This document shows, one piece after another, positions 1-13,228 of a stretch of DNA of 64,000 nt. The DNA is from Zhengitettix transpicula. Its lineage: Eukaryota > Arthropoda > Insecta > Orthoptera > Tetrigidae. The stretch is from contig CM073593.1 in NCBI GenBank assembly GCA_037074705.1, positions 63,591,501-63,655,500 of the forward strand, in the 5' to 3' direction. The number at the start of each line of letters is the position of its first letter. Within the stretch, counting starts at the first letter, position 1. A program made the position numbers and the translations under genes. The notes below the pieces were generated by a model. The model saw nothing but the letters and a program-made list of their open reading frames with translations, did no database searches and was not told where the DNA came from.

Positions 1-867
1 ATTTTTTCTGGATTTCAAAATTATCGTATTTCCTAGAATTACAGAAATATACTTCAATTCCCATTTACTGCAAATTACATTGTTGTTTTGTCTAATAAAT
101 TGATACTCAGAGATAAATGTTAGTTAACTGAAATTACTTGTTACATTTAATAACAATTAACAGATGCTATAAAAATATTTTTAATGAATAATTACTGAAT
201 AAATCCTCTGGTTTTTGCATTCATTGAAGAACATCAGGAACCAATTTGTCATAACTGAGATTTTTTCCACATTTTTTTCGAAATACCTTCCCTCACATGA
301 AGAACGTCGTATATAAACAAGCTAAAACAACGCACTGTAATTTTTTCAGAAATGTTGGAAATTGCTGAATGTAGTTAATTTTCTTCCGCCTTGTTTAATG
401 AAATCTATTTTACTCGGAATTATGATACTGGTAATAACCGGAAGGTTCCTAGCAGCTATACGCTCTCAGAATGTTCTATGCAACTAGATAATCCCCTCTT
501 TCCGAGATGGGAAAGGAAGTGGGGCGGCTTTGTAACTGTGGCTGGTTATTTCCGAGGCTTTAGTTCCCGGATCTGCTCCCACTATAACGCACTGAGGTAG
601 AACTTGTTCAGAAATTCTATGGTCGAGACATAGTTCAGTTTGAATATCTCCTATATTTGTACTTTATCAAAATAGAAAATATTTCTTTCTAAATAACGTT
701 GCATACCTGGGACCATTTTATGTATGAAATATTACTCACTATATAATATATTTACTAAGTGTCAAATATTAAAAAAACTTTTACAGTAGTTTTATTATTA
801 ATCTGCATTGATGTTAATATAGTGCTGTAATTTAATATTGATTTAAAGTATTTTTTAAATGTTGATT
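1..867. other. AT-rich non-coding sequence
   Basis: No gene is supported. The open frames in it (for example 391-600 plus) are short, have no recognisable motif and carry ordinary AT-rich composition. No splice-bounded exon can be argued. Confidence 0.6.
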
Positions 868-1028
868 TATTTACTGTCGCTTCAACAGCTCTGGTTATTA
901 GCGACTCAGTATTGGAACTAATTTTTTCTTTGTCGAGCGGCTTATTTAACGAGTTTCTCTCACGCTCACAAATATCGAACCCGGGACCTCTGTGATGTGA
1001 ATTACGCACTCTGACCTCTACACCACAT
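868..1028 (-). repeat. tRNA-related SINE copy (family B), fairly complete
   Basis: Read on the minus strand, it opens with a tRNA-like head. It has a box-B-like GGTTCGATATT (plus 971-981) just after CCCG, and it closes with a GTTGAAGCGACAGTAAATAA tail at about plus 868-890. The same tail is seen in the copy at 48885-49055 and in fragments at 3433-3465 and 21461-21515, so it is a family and not a chance match. The shared 3' end followed by a short A/T tail is typical of a SINE moved by a LINE. Box A is poorly conserved and no target-site duplication was identified. It also overlaps a minus-strand open frame that I treat as spurious. Confidence 0.6.
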
Positions 1029-3432
1029 AATATATAATTTATTTGCTTTTAAAATGACAAACATACATCAATTTATATAATTTTTCTAATTATTTTTATT
1101 TAACTACTGAAATTTTTATGAATATTCAATATAATTACATTGTAAATTATATATTTACAGACATACTACAGGTCGTATGTTATTTTAAAATAACTCTCCA
1201 ATAAATTACTCAATAGTATAACCTCTAAATACAATAATTTTAATATATATTTTTGTTAATTTATTTTCAAAAGAATAATATAGTACACATAGTACAAAAT
1301 TTGATAAAAATTTGAGTGAGATTGTTTCATCATACATTATTGTATATTAATTATTTTAAAATTTGTGACAGTTAAGTCATTGCGTGACTTGAAATGAACA
1401 ATATTGGGCTACGTAAAATGACTGCAACTGGGAAGTATTTATATGTCTTACTTAATAGAATAATGCATTTAATTTTTGCTACCACTTTTGTCGTCCTGAC
1501 GTTTTGTGTTACTTATCAACAGTTGATCTGATTCACTGCCATCCTACAGATGGAACAGTCTGCTAACTTCGTAATTGTATCACGAACTTTTCTCTGTTCC
1601 GGAAACTCAGCTTGCTATACCGGGGAAAGGACAAAATAAACAGAATCGTAAACAAAGGAAGCCAGGCGAAGAGACGAAATAGTTCAGTCGTTAGGATGAG
1701 TGCGTTTCGACGAGAAGAAAGAAGGATTCATTAACTATTAATCAGTGTGTCGTTTCTCTGAACACAGATAAGCTTTTAATTTTAATGTAAGTCTGTGCAA
1801 AGAACTAGCCCTATCTTCAGTTCAGTATATGACCGCCATTTATCTGTCTTCTATCATGTTAATTCTAAGAATAGGAATCGGTACATAAGAACCAGAATTT
1901 TATTTGGCCAGAACTCCAAAAATTTTGTTTTGAAATCAGTAATTAATAAATTTTATCTTTCGTAAGCAAATTTATTGTAAAAAAAATTATAGTTACAATT
2001 AAGATAATTAATTAATCATTACAAGGACTTTATTCACCTTCAAAAACAAGTTTAAACAGTTCAAAAAATGTTATTTAACATTTAATCAAAGGTTAAATTT
2101 GCGAAATATGTACCACACATAATTGATACATATTGCTTTGTATGAAAACTGGCTCCAATTTCTCATAAAATTTCAGAACAAGGAAATGAAAGAAGTTTCT
2201 GCCACATTGTAGATTTAAATATTTACTAATTTTAAAAACAAATAAAACCTCTCACAACCTCAAATATTGTTGTAATAAAAGAATTATTACATTCAGTGAA
2301 GCAAAAGTCCGGCCAAAATGCGATTCCGAACAGTTAAATCTCCAGGCGTTTTGTGAGCGCTGAATCTATTATTGACGTTTTAAAGAGGCGCGAATCCACT
2401 CTTACCTCAAATGATTCCTAATGAGAAATTTATAAAAGTCGACTTACAGAGAATTTGAAGTGTTTTCCGTGAAATATCCCACTCAGTCGTTCCCGCCGTT
2501 TATTTTCCAGTGTGTATCCTCAAAATTAATTTATTAAACGCCTCTTACCCTCACTTTATATACATGAACCGGTTTATGGGGTTTAAAATGAAATGGTGCT
2601 GCGTTAATTCGCGTTGCCAATTTTGCAAAAAAATGTGACAATATAACCTCCGTGTATTTCAATCCATTGACCAATATTAAATTTAAAAACCATGTATTAA
2701 ATTTTTACCTGTATTCATTTTGTAATGTAATCAATAGCAGTCGTGGATTTAAATAAATATTTGCTTTTTTAAAAAAACTTAAACCCCGTACTTTTCGAAT
2801 AATTAGTTGCATTTTCATGTACCATGGATTCTGAAAATAGAATAGGAATTAATTTGAAATTCAATTATCCTTGAAAAATACAAAATTAAAATATTTTTAT
2901 ACAATAAGACAATGAGGTTGATGCTATGATTTGTGTTATTGCAACAACGTAAATTATCAGGTGAATGGAAACTGGCAACTGTACAATGGACTGAATAAAT
3001 ACAAGAGTGAAATTGGAATTGTCAGTGACACTGTTAAACCAATTTTTTTTTGTAAACGTACAGTAGTTGTACTTAAGTTTCCACTGTTGGATTAAACTGA
3101 GTTTATAGAACTGCTCTGAGACCTTCGCTTACGTTTTAAATAGAGGCTAACAAAGTTTCCTTTCTCGTTCCAAACTTCAGGCCACTGCCTCTTGTTCTTC
3201 ATTATATTTATGTATTACTTGTCTAACTTTTATTCCATCTTCATTTTTCGTATTTTACCTACACTCTTTAACAATTCTCTTCTGCAGAACATTTAAAATT
3301 TTGTGATATCATATATCTATGAATATTCTGATTAGATTTGACAAAAAAATTACTCGGAAAGCAGTAATATATATTTATACAATTATTTGAATGTCACTAT
3401 TAATTAATTAGGACAGTTATATTCTTTTTTTA
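1029..3432. other. Non-coding sequence, no recognisable gene
   Basis: AT-rich. Segments near 1480-1760 and 2290-2640 are less AT-rich than their surroundings and carry no open frame or repeat hallmark I can name. They could be conserved non-coding DNA or old repeats. Confidence 0.5.
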
Positions 3433-3465
3433 TTGAATTATGGTCGCGTCAACCTGTTGGTTAAA
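3433..3465 (-). repeat. SINE family B, 3' tail fragment
   Basis: The minus strand carries GTTGACGCGACCATAATT followed by an A-rich tail. This matches the 3' end of the family B SINE at 48885-49055. Only about 30 bp remain, consistent with severe 5' truncation. Confidence 0.45.
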
Positions 3466-5076
3466 TTGTTATTCTTCTATGCCTTTGGAACATATTGAGA
3501 CATATTTATCATTTTTTTAAAATTTCACATTACGTATAGTACAAAACAGAAATTTTTGTAGAGTTTGTTTTACTCTGTTTATCGAAAAAAGCATAAAATA
3601 ACTTTATATTGATTTATTCTGAACAATGTTCTCATAGGATTTTGTCACGCCGTAAATTTTATTTCTCTGCGAAACATTGCAGTTTAAAATGTTAGATTTA
3701 ATCGTTTTTCGTCTCTGCTACTTGTTTCTTACAATTTCTGACGTGAAAAATTGAAAACCCAAAATAAAAATTCAAAACAATTAACGTGTAAACTCTTTCT
3801 TCTCAAAAATGTATTGTTAATAATTTTATAAATTTAAGAAAGGACTGCACGCCTTCATGAATATGTACGTAACATTGATAAGTCTATAATTTTGTCACAT
3901 AAATATTTTTGGTAAAATTCTAAACAAGGATAAGGAAAGAGAAATAAATATTTTGTATGGGATTAATATAATTCAATTCGTTAATCAATAATTTAAGCTC
4001 AAAGTTTACTAGTAATAATCCCTTTTCTTCTTTATTAGTTTCTTATTGCTTAAATACGAATTTAACGTTTTTTATTAGAAATATCACGTGCCAGTGAAAT
4101 AAATAGAAACACCTTACATAACTGAACACAGTTCAATTCTTAAACACAGTCGAATCTACACATGGCATTGTCACCGCAATTTAGTCCCGAATTTAGGGTG
4201 AATGGCTTCAGAGTTGTTTGAGTGAAACAACCTCCGGGCATCTCAATTGCCTTGGTGTGCTAATTAGAATTTCAGGCGCTAGACAAGAGGTAAGCGACGC
4301 TTACTCTCTACAAATTAATCTCGTGACTGACAATGGTTAATGAATTCCATTAAGCTGTCTACGGTCTAGTTACCGATTTAATTTAACGTCTTGTATATTT
4401 TAAAACTAATAATCAACATATAGCAGCTACTTTACTGGGAACATTTTTTAAGGCTTGCTGTAGTAACTGAGACACAAATTTCAATTAAATACTTTTACTT
4501 TTAGTTTACCTCGTGATTATGTTCCCAATTTTGAGTGTACACGATAATTAATTCCGTTAAATAGTGTATATAATTATTGCATTAATAAGATTCCAGTTAC
4601 CACGTCAAATGATTAACATTACATGCAGAGCTAACGATATGTCTACTGAAATTACTACTTATTATTCCAAAACACATGTCTCCTGGAGTATATATATATC
4701 TACAGATAGATACAAAGTGGGCTTAGCGTCGTAATAATTGAGATTCCCTTGCAACACACTATGAACCTTCGCTACGGAGGGCATATTCTAAAATTACTGG
4801 AAATGAACGAATGTTAATAATAATAAAATAATATGTTAACACTACATAAACAGTCCAGTTACAGGCTCACACATTTTGATCTCTAATGGGTAATATTGAT
4901 TTGAATCTTGAATTGATGTTTTTACGACTGATGAGTATATAATGAAATATACCTTGACCTGCAGATTTTATTTGAAAATGGACTTTGACCGAAAGGTCAT
5001 AAATAAAGGCTTTTAGAGGAGTGTAATCATGCTGTTATTTTCTCTGTGTAATCTGTATCCTGGTCCATTGGAAGAA
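3466..5076. other. Non-coding sequence, no recognisable gene
   Basis: No coding signal. Around 4130-4420 the sequence is more balanced in composition and contains several TAATTA-like homeodomain-type words. That is weak grounds for suspecting a regulatory element. A short TA tract lies at 4690-4700. Confidence 0.45.
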
Positions 5077-5090
5077 TTCTTACTAAATTC
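5077..5090. repeat. Target-site duplication, left (Repeat A copy 1)
   Basis: TTCTTACTAAATTC, repeated exactly at 5569-5582, brackets the Repeat A copy between them. Confidence 0.85.
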
Positions 5091-5568
5091 TTTTTTTATT
5101 AATATTATTTTTTTAGAGTAACAGGCTTCAACTCCCCTTTAAGAACGTAGGAAGGGAATTGAAAGGGGGGATGTGGAAGGGCAGAAGAAGGTAGTCTAGG
5201 GGTTTACTAAAGTCCCCGGGCAATCCCTAGAAAACGTGCGTCAGGTAGGTCGAGCATTGGATACTAGTCCCCTTCCGATAGCGGGAGAGAGGTTTGCTGA
5301 GGGGTCGCTGCATTCCCCTCTGCGTGCCTTGAACAGTTTAGGATGCAGCTGGCCGACTGTTACAATAGGAATAGAGGACAACTCTTACCGTATGCCCAAG
5401 GTCTGCGACCCCGGAACACACAGCTCTCAAAACAGGCCGAGGTGCCTCGGCTTGTGGAAACCTTAGTTCAAAAAAACTGAGAGAGGAGTAGGCATCCTCA
5501 AAGGTAGCCTCCTCCTGAGCTCTCTGGGATGGTTCACCTGCGAGAAAATGCTCTCACGGACTACCTTT
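5091..5568 (-). mobile_element. Repeat A copy 1, SINE-like retroposon
   Basis: This copy is clearly related to 27641-28164 and 56729-57226, sharing long near-identical stretches such as GGCATACGGTAAGAGTTGTC-type sequence (minus strand). The element reads on the minus strand, with its T-rich (A-tail) end at about 5091-5115. The 14 bp direct duplication at both ends marks it as inserted by target-primed reverse transcription. Its 5' end (plus 5568) coincides to within a base or so with that of the copy at 28164, so both may be full length. It lacks about 48 bp near 5220 that the other copies have. A 76-codon plus-strand frame runs through it but is not conserved as a protein, and its class is otherwise unknown. 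Confidence 0.85.
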
Positions 5569-5582
5569 TTCTTACTAAATTC
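5569..5582. repeat. Target-site duplication, right (Repeat A copy 1)
   Basis: Exact partner of 5077-5090. Confidence 0.85.
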
Positions 5583-6042
5583 AGAACTTTCTGGTTATTA
5601 ATGCCTATAAAATAATAACAACAGAAGAAAGTGAACAGTAAACTGATTCATTTGTTAGATACGTATATCTTTAGGTATATTCTATAAGGCATCACGAAAG
5701 AACAAGTAACTTGAAGCCAGGGTAAACATTAAATTGTTCGAAATAAGCTATTCCATCAGGAGTTGTATTTTTAATTAACTCCTGTTCTCACGTAATTGTA
5801 TATAAGGAGTCATACAAATCAAAATTTATTTAGTCCTAATCATAAAGTTTTTATATAAATGAAGGTTTACCATGGGTTAACATCCCATCTCTCGTTTCCC
5901 CGTTTCGATATTTCATCATGTTTAAACGATTACTTAAAATATGACAGTTATGCCACACGCCTCAAAATTAAACAATGCCCTGAATATAACTGTATGACGT
6001 ACCTATATCTGGGTGAAACGTTGAAGAATGAATTCGTAGAAA
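5583..6042. other. Non-coding sequence
   Basis: The only frame of note (5859-6083 plus, 74 codons) shows no recognisable motif and runs into the duplicated segment that starts at 6043. I do not consider it a gene. Confidence 0.5.
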
Positions 6043-6178
6043 TGAAATCATATAAGGTAAATAAAAAATTTAATTGTACTTGACTAAGAAAAATGATAAA
6101 ATATCTCATATTTCTGTAGTTAATTTTGGTTTCCACCCAGGATCACATTCAAGGGAGTAGGGAAACTTTTTAAAGAGA
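6043..6178 (+). repeat. Direct repeat, copy 1 of 2
   Basis: Matches 6750-6888 with modest divergence, both containing AAAATATCTCATATTTCT, TTAATTTTGGTTT and a GTAGG-AAACTTTTT block in the same order. The second copy starts directly after a long (TA)n tract. I do not recognise the family. Confidence 0.7.
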
Positions 6179-6694
6179 AATATCAGATTTTATAAACTTT
6201 GCTTACATTAACAAAGTTGAATAGAATCGGAGCAGCCGTCAGCAGCAATCAGCTTCAGGAAGCTATCAGAGAAGCGAAAGAAGGAAAAGATCTTATCTGA
6301 GCTTCGTTGCTAAAAGTGTCAGAATTTCATTTCTGATGATCTTATCAATTTAGGCTCAGAATATTTTTTGAAACCCAAGAATATAGATGTTATATTCAAT
6401 ATATTCTTATTCATGCCTTAGCATATTTTTGACAAAGGAAATTTATAAAAATTCAATCAATTAATTTTATTGATTTACTTAACTAGTTTCAGAAAACCTT
6501 ATATTATTGGTACTCATCCATTATTTTCATATTAATATGTCAGTTGAGGTGAGTAGATTACACAAAGATATGTTTCTGACACCAATTAGGTATATTCACA
6601 GCTTATAAAGCTTATAACGCCGTTTAACAATTAAATTTTAATTTTCTAAACGCTATCAAAGACTATGAGCAATTTCAAATCAGTTAATGACTCT

Positions 6695-6698
<4 letters not shown>
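6179..6698. other. Spacer between direct repeats
   Basis: AT-rich with no gene or motif recognised. With the two flanking 140 bp repeats it may form one element or a local duplication. Confidence 0.5.

Positions 6699-6751
<53 letters not shown>
6699..6751. repeat. (TA)n microsatellite
   Basis: About 26 uninterrupted TA units directly before the second copy of the direct repeat. Confidence 0.95.
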
Positions 6752-6754
<3 letters not shown>

Positions 6755-6888
6755 GTCATATTAGTTAAATAAAAATTTTAATTGTACTTCACTATGCAAA
6801 ATGTTAAAATATCTCATATTTCTAAGTTAATTTTGGTTTACATCGAGTATCACATACAATGAAGTAGGAAAACTTTTTACTGAGTTTT
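6750..6888 (+). repeat. Direct repeat, copy 2 of 2
   Basis: Partner of 6043-6178. The boundary with the (TA)n tract is abrupt. Confidence 0.7.
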
Positions 6889-9129
6889 AAGAAAACACCA
6901 AATATAATATTTAAGAAATTATGAAAAGTGAGATTCCTAGTTCATTTTGCATGCACATATATTTAGGATATGTTTTGGACAATTTATAAATTTTGTAACG
7001 CTAATAATAAATTATTGTTAATACACACACAAATTTTTCTATATAATATATATAATGAAAGATATGTGTATGTGTCTGTGTCATATACAGAATATATCAT
7101 TTGTGGTTTGAACAATAATTTTCTCGTATTCATATTTAAAGAACAATTTACTTTTTCTGTGAACATAGAAACAAAATTTATGTGTATTTTAATTAAATTA
7201 TAATGCTCTGTAAATATGAGCTGTGCTCACGCCTGCGCATGTTTTCAATTATTCACCTCTCAAAGGAACACAAAACCTTTTACTCTATTAAAAGTTCCTG
7301 CCACAAAAGGGGCTGCCCACTTTCTGGCCAAACATTTGTTTCCCTCAGCGATTGAGACTGGGATATAAATATTCGTTTCATAGCAAAAAGTTCACGTTGG
7401 AGATGAATAAATTTGTTTCCCAGACTACTACAAAATATTTATTGTCAAGTTGTCTATTTTTTATAGATTATTTCAATAATAAAGGTGTATTTTAATGAAA
7501 ACAAAACCTATTTTCGACGTTAATATACTATATAATTAACCTATGTTTTATACAAAAACTTATTACTGTCCTTTAAAGAGAGAAAATTCTGCTCATATAC
7601 ATTTATATGTTTTAAAATAGATTTTGTATGTAATTTACTTTATACCACGATCTCACATTTAAAAAATCTGTTAACAGTCATATACTAAATTATAAAAATT
7701 TAAATTTAGAGTGTCATTTAATTTTTAATTCGGTTTACGCACTGAACACTTCTAATTTACTACAGTCAATATATTCACGAAAGCTTGTGTTCAAAGACAG
7801 CATTCATTCTCATTATCTCAGAGTACTACATTGACTGGCTTCTTCTGCTTAATTAAGCATTAAACGCACACACACTTTGATGTTGCAAAATCAGGCGAAT
7901 TTCCCGTTTCCAGTCATGGATTCCTATTTAGAATTAATCAACACATTGTGCCTTCAATGCCCGGCACGCTTGAAATGAATGTTTAGTTACATACTTCGTC
8001 CCAATAAGGTTACAGTTCGCTTCATTACATTTATGAAATTAAATAATGCGTTAATATTACATAAATTTCCCAGATTACCTATTTTTCTATTTGTTATAAT
8101 ATTGAAAATCCTCCCAACTTGATTATAAACAAATATTTAAGCTTCAATTCCGGCAGCAAGAATAAATTATTTCTGGGTTCAAGCCACCATTTTTAAAGGA
8201 CTTAATATTCTGGATGGGTGAATCCCGGTGAATCCACTTCGTGATTCTTAATAGATTGTCCCCGTGACTTGTTGATCCTGATTGATAGCCCAAGGCTCAC
8301 GGGAAATTGAAATTCATCGAAATTCATTTTTAAATTTTCGCTTCAATTTGCCTGAATTATATTCATCTACAGCCTTCTCAAATATTATACAAACGGCTTT
8401 TTGAATAATATTCGCACAAATCAGCTTAGCACCCACCCAATATTGGTTATTGGCTCAGAAGATATTGTCATGATTTAGATGTATATGACACATTATATAA
8501 ATTTTATAGCAACCTTTTATTAAAATATAGTCCCTCATTTTTTTCTCATACACGTTACGCAACGAAAATATATTCAACAAACCAAAAATAGGTCATCCTT
8601 ATTGCGAAGCAAATAGCTGCTCCAAGGAAGCGAGTTCTTCGATACTGCATTTTTCTGACTCAATCTCATCACACAAAAGACTTCAAATAGCACTGAGCGC
8701 CTCAAAGGTCTTGGCTTTCCATGCACACAGATAACGAGGTTATTTTCTTCACTTCAAGCGATTCACTTTTTATTTCGATATTTTTATCAGGCTGCAGCTA
8801 TTCCCCATTGGTTCGTTGATTTGGTCCACGACGTAAAGGTGAAGAGAGTTTGAGGAACAACCTTTATTTATCTGTTGAAAACATATTTCATATCACATTG
8901 AAAAAATGTGAAATTAATTCGGACCTAACACGAAGTCGACAGTCTAAAGAAAAACAATAAGAATACTAAATGATAGCTGAATTTTTCTATGAGTGTTTTG
9001 GACGTATATGTATCGAGGCATACTTTATCTAATTGTATGGCAAACAATGGAAATATTATGAAATAATAAAATGTGTTCAAATTATAGATGGATTGAAGTA
9101 ACATCAAGAATTAATTATATTTGTTTGCG
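6889..9129. other. Non-coding sequence, no recognisable gene
   Basis: AT-rich throughout. Frames at 6970-7203 and 6984-7166 overlap on opposite strands and are low complexity. No domain or repeat was recognised up to the LTR remnant that begins at 9130. Confidence 0.5.
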
Positions 9130-9147
9130 GCCCCACGTTGGGCACCA
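9130..9147 (-). promoter_or_regulatory. Primer-binding site of an LTR retrotransposon, tRNA-Lys type
   Basis: The plus strand reads GCCCCACGTTGGGCACCA. This equals the 3' end of tRNA-Lys(CUU) including CCA, with one change (A for G four bases from the end). On the minus strand it gives TGGTGCCCAACGTGGGGC, the usual form of a primer-binding site just inside a 5' LTR. No T-loop GGTTCGA precedes it, so it is not a tRNA gene. Confidence 0.75.
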
Positions 9148-9152
9148 AAAAT

Positions 9153-9651
9153 TGTAATGCTTTATTATTAAAAAATTACTAATGAAATAATGTACTTTAA
9201 AGAAGTCAATATGTTTAATTACTCAATTAAGTTTGTAAGAATAACTTAGTTTTAAAAACATTTTTAAAGAACCTCCGGTTAAAACAAACAATATATTACA
9301 CTAAATGAAAAAAAATTAATTGGCGGTTTTTAATTTGATTTCAATTTCAAAAACAGAAAATTCAGCACCTGTGACGTGTCAAATCCGGTTTTGGAGGTAA
9401 AATTCTGTAATTAAATTGCCTTCAAAACGACTGCATACTTATTGTCTTTCTATATCTGTCAACGAGGTCTGTTTAATTAATTAAATAATTTCCCTCAGAG
9501 AAATACGAATTACTTCCAACACGATATCTCTGAGCTGACTGCCTCGTTTCTGACCCCGTGTTAACCTTTGACAATAATACCTTGCCACTGAACATTATCT
9601 CTTCCAAAGAGATGTAAAATATCAAATTGGAAACTTCGATGAATCATTACA
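9153..9651 (-). mobile_element. Putative 5' LTR remnant next to the primer-binding site
   Basis: On the minus strand the block begins TGTAATG (plus 9645-9651) and ends CATTACA (plus 9153-9159). This gives TG...CA ends with a 7 bp terminal inverted repeat, five bases from the primer-binding site. An AATAAA lies close to the LTR end on the minus strand. No internal gag or pol sequence is recognisable beyond 9130, so the element is truncated. The outer boundary rests on the TGTAATG match alone and could be elsewhere. Confidence 0.5.
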
Positions 9652-12600
9652 ATACAAACATAAAATCTTTTATGCTGCACATCCCTTAGGATATATTCCA
9701 AACTTAAGTCTCACAACCCAGACACATGCACTTCAGTTATTTATTTTTCCACATTATTTGCATTGTTGCATTCATTTCGAATTAATACATCGGTATGAAA
9801 TATACACTGTAAATATAATATATATACACAGTTATTACAAAACACAGAACAAATTAATTGTTGTGATTATTGTCACTACATTCGTAGTAGAATAAAACGG
9901 TAAATATGTATAATATATATTAATTTCAGGTATGTAAAATAATTTAAGATTTTCAAAATCATTTTTTACGAAAAAAAATTGTATATAATGATTCACCCTT
10001 TTTTATTCAACTTTTTTCCGGATTTCAATAAAATAACATATTGTCACATAATTTACTTCTATAGACTGAAATATATCCCAAGAAAATATTCTACATAAGA
10101 CGTAATGAAATTTTCTTGACTTAGGAGCTCTAATATTACCATTTTATCATTTCAGTAACTGATTCTTTGAGACAAACTCTACACATAAACAAATAAAAAT
10201 AATTTTATTGGATTCGGTTTGGAGACAAGTAGATAATCACTAGCATGCTAATTTATAAAACAGTGTTAAGGTGTAAATAAACAAACCTTGTCTCTTACAG
10301 CAAGATTAATTAAATTATTATATTAAGTCTCGATTGGACTCAGATACAATAGGTTTAGACAGTGTAAGTGACTTAAGCACCTTTCAAGAAAATGGCTAAT
10401 GACTCGACTCCGGTGACCGCATAGAGATAAAAGTGGCGGAGATAATAATCTTTAATTAGGAACGCTGTTTGGGGGAATTAATGAAGATAAAAAGAATGTA
10501 AGCTCAAAATAAACAAAGCCGCAACATTCACTACGACCGTAAATAGAACGCAAATATAAACAGTATACAAATATTTGGTTTTACATTTAAAACTATTCAT
10601 AAATGAATTTAGAATATTGTATTGTATTTACGTGTTCGATTTTATCAAAATTATTCGTAACGCACGTTGTTATTGAACTGTATTATAGGCAAATTTGGGT
10701 TATTTGGTAATTATGAAAATATTGTTTCTACAAAGAAACTAAATTGGAGTTGAAAGCAATCAGAGTCTTAAAAAATAATAACTCTTAGAAGTTAATTAGA
10801 TTAAAATATGCCAACAAATTAAAATCAAGTGATTTATTTATTCCAATAAAAATCAGTGATTATGGGATTCAATTTATCTTCAATGGATTCCTCATCCCAA
10901 TTAATGTCTTTATGTCACAATTTTCTTATATTTGAATACAGGTGTAGTTTGAAACATGTTCCTCATTTACAAAAACATTTCCATGAGATTTCTGTTGGGT
11001 TAAAAATGAGCAGAAACTTCTGGTAATAATTAATTCTGTTGATGGGTTCCCAACGGACGCACATTCACATAGATCTGGTGTATGTCACATTAGTGATGCA
11101 AAACTGGTATAAATCTCCATTACAGGGAATATTAACTAAGAACATGGAGATACACAACCAAAGTGAACACGATTACAAAGACGATCTGTTTTACTTTATG
11201 AACACCGATGAGCGTGCAACGAAATCAATGTCAGGTTCTAGCTGCTAAAATCAGGCCTTTACACCTGATTACATCCTCAATAGAACTATCGCGGGCGGTC
11301 GGTCTGACTATAAACCTCAATTCTCCTCTATAGTAGAAGATTGAATCTTCAACGACCAGCGTCCACGGAATATCACGCTAGATTTCCTTATTTGCAGAGC
11401 CTTTGAATGACAAACTAACGATTCTAGGGTACGTAATCAATTATTTACTACGAACATTAACAGTGGTAAAATCCAGACACGTCGCAAGTGCTCCTTTAGT
11501 TTTGGAAATTTACCGATAATTAAGTACTTTTTCCTCGTAATGAAGTAACTGCTGGTTTTTGTGCTGAATGAAGAAAATTCTAAATTTATTGTACGTAAAA
11601 TGGTGACCCGATCATTAAAATACAATACGATGACTAATTGATAATAAAACCTTTTTTAAGTCAGTTTGTAAAAAATTCCTGCTAAATCCATCGACTTTAA
11701 CAAGATGAAAAATACAGTTCCTATGTGTGCAAATTTACAGCATTTAACAAGTTTGACATCCATCGAGTGACATTTCCTAATGTTCCCCATGAATTTTAAC
11801 TTGCATTTCGTATATTACGTGCGATTACGGATTATAAATTATTATAAAAAGTATCATTTTTATTTATAGCCTATTATTTCGTCTAATAGAATAAATAAAA
11901 TGTTAATGATAAAAAAATAATTTTAAAATGAAACTTAAAATTACGTTTAAGACTCGTACTCTACTAATTACAATTGATGTATATAAAAGAGTGTTTACTC
12001 ATTTTATACCGTAATTCTGAACTAATTTAATTCTGAAGACACATGTTCAGTGATTTATGTCAGTTTTTAATAGTAATTTTGTAAAAATGTATTTTCATCT
12101 GTTTTATGAATTCTGTAATTATTCGGTTCATCTCAGTAAAACTTAACATTCTTTAGATCTAATGGAGCAGAATTACCTGATGAAAAAATATTTTATTTTA
12201 CAAAATCTTAAAGTTGAAACAGCCTTATTAATAAAACATTTCCTCTGAATACGCCTGACAGACGTTCATGAAGAATTGCCATACAAGTTCTGATGTTCGT
12301 TGCTTTGAACTCTAGAAAACTTTTGTGTGAATGAAAATAATATTCCTGCCAAACTTTGGAAGCGGAAAAAAATTCACTGCTATTTCTTTGTACACTAGTA
12401 CAGAGTTTCTCGAATGATGTTCTCGAGATATTTGAAAGAGAACTTACTGCATCGATGAGTCACAATTTTGCTTCATTCAACTTTCGTTGCATAGTTGTAA
12501 ATCATTCCGAAGATCACTCCGAAGAATTACTATAAAAGTTATTTTAACATCACTTTTTAAATACTTTTAATGTGGAACTGTAATTTGATGCTATTTATTA

Positions 12601-13228
12601 ATTAGGATAATAAATGTTGGCGTATAACGTAACAAATATTTTTTTAAAAATAGAGGGTATTAAGTTTATTAATTGTTTCTTTACTTCGGATGAGACTGTC
12701 TTCATTTAAAATTAAATTATACAAATCCTTAATTACATATTATTCATGACGGATGTCAAAACCTACCATATAACAATTTTTTTTAATCTTTGAAAGACGT
12801 ATTTATTCTAACGATTGAATTCTAATTATATAAAGTACGGTATTACTTCCATTTCTGTAACTATGTTGAATAATATTGTTTTTATAAACTAGCGAAAGTT
12901 AAAATATACTTTTACGTCATTAAAGTTAATCGTGTTTGTAATTGAGAATTTATTGTCATAGTTGTAACTATTAAAGAAGGGAAACAAAATAATATAACAC
13001 AATAATAAAATATGATTAGATTTATTTCTGCAGATTCTTAGAACGTTTAATCATTTATAATAAAAATATTCCCTGGTCTGCATAATACATTCTCAAAACC
13101 AAAACATCCGGATTAGAATAAATTATTTTTTCTTTCACTGAATTTTTAAAACAATATAGCTCTAAACCTAATGTTATTATTAATACTTATTAATCTGAAA
13201 GTTTAACTTAACGTCTGTTTTGCCTTAA
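9652..13228. other. Long non-coding stretch
   Basis: No gene or repeat hallmark was recognised. Small frames (11039-11248 plus, 11437-11625 minus) show no motif. The stretch at 10380-10560 is slightly less AT-rich. Confidence 0.5.

Noticed and set aside
5236..5466. 76-codon plus frame as a gene
   Set aside because: It lies inside Repeat A copy 1 and is antisense to the element's direction. The other copies do not keep it intact.
9130..9147. tRNA-Lys gene fragment
   Set aside because: Only the last 18 bases of a tRNA match, with no T-loop or upstream half. The position five bases from a TG...CA block fits a primer-binding site better.
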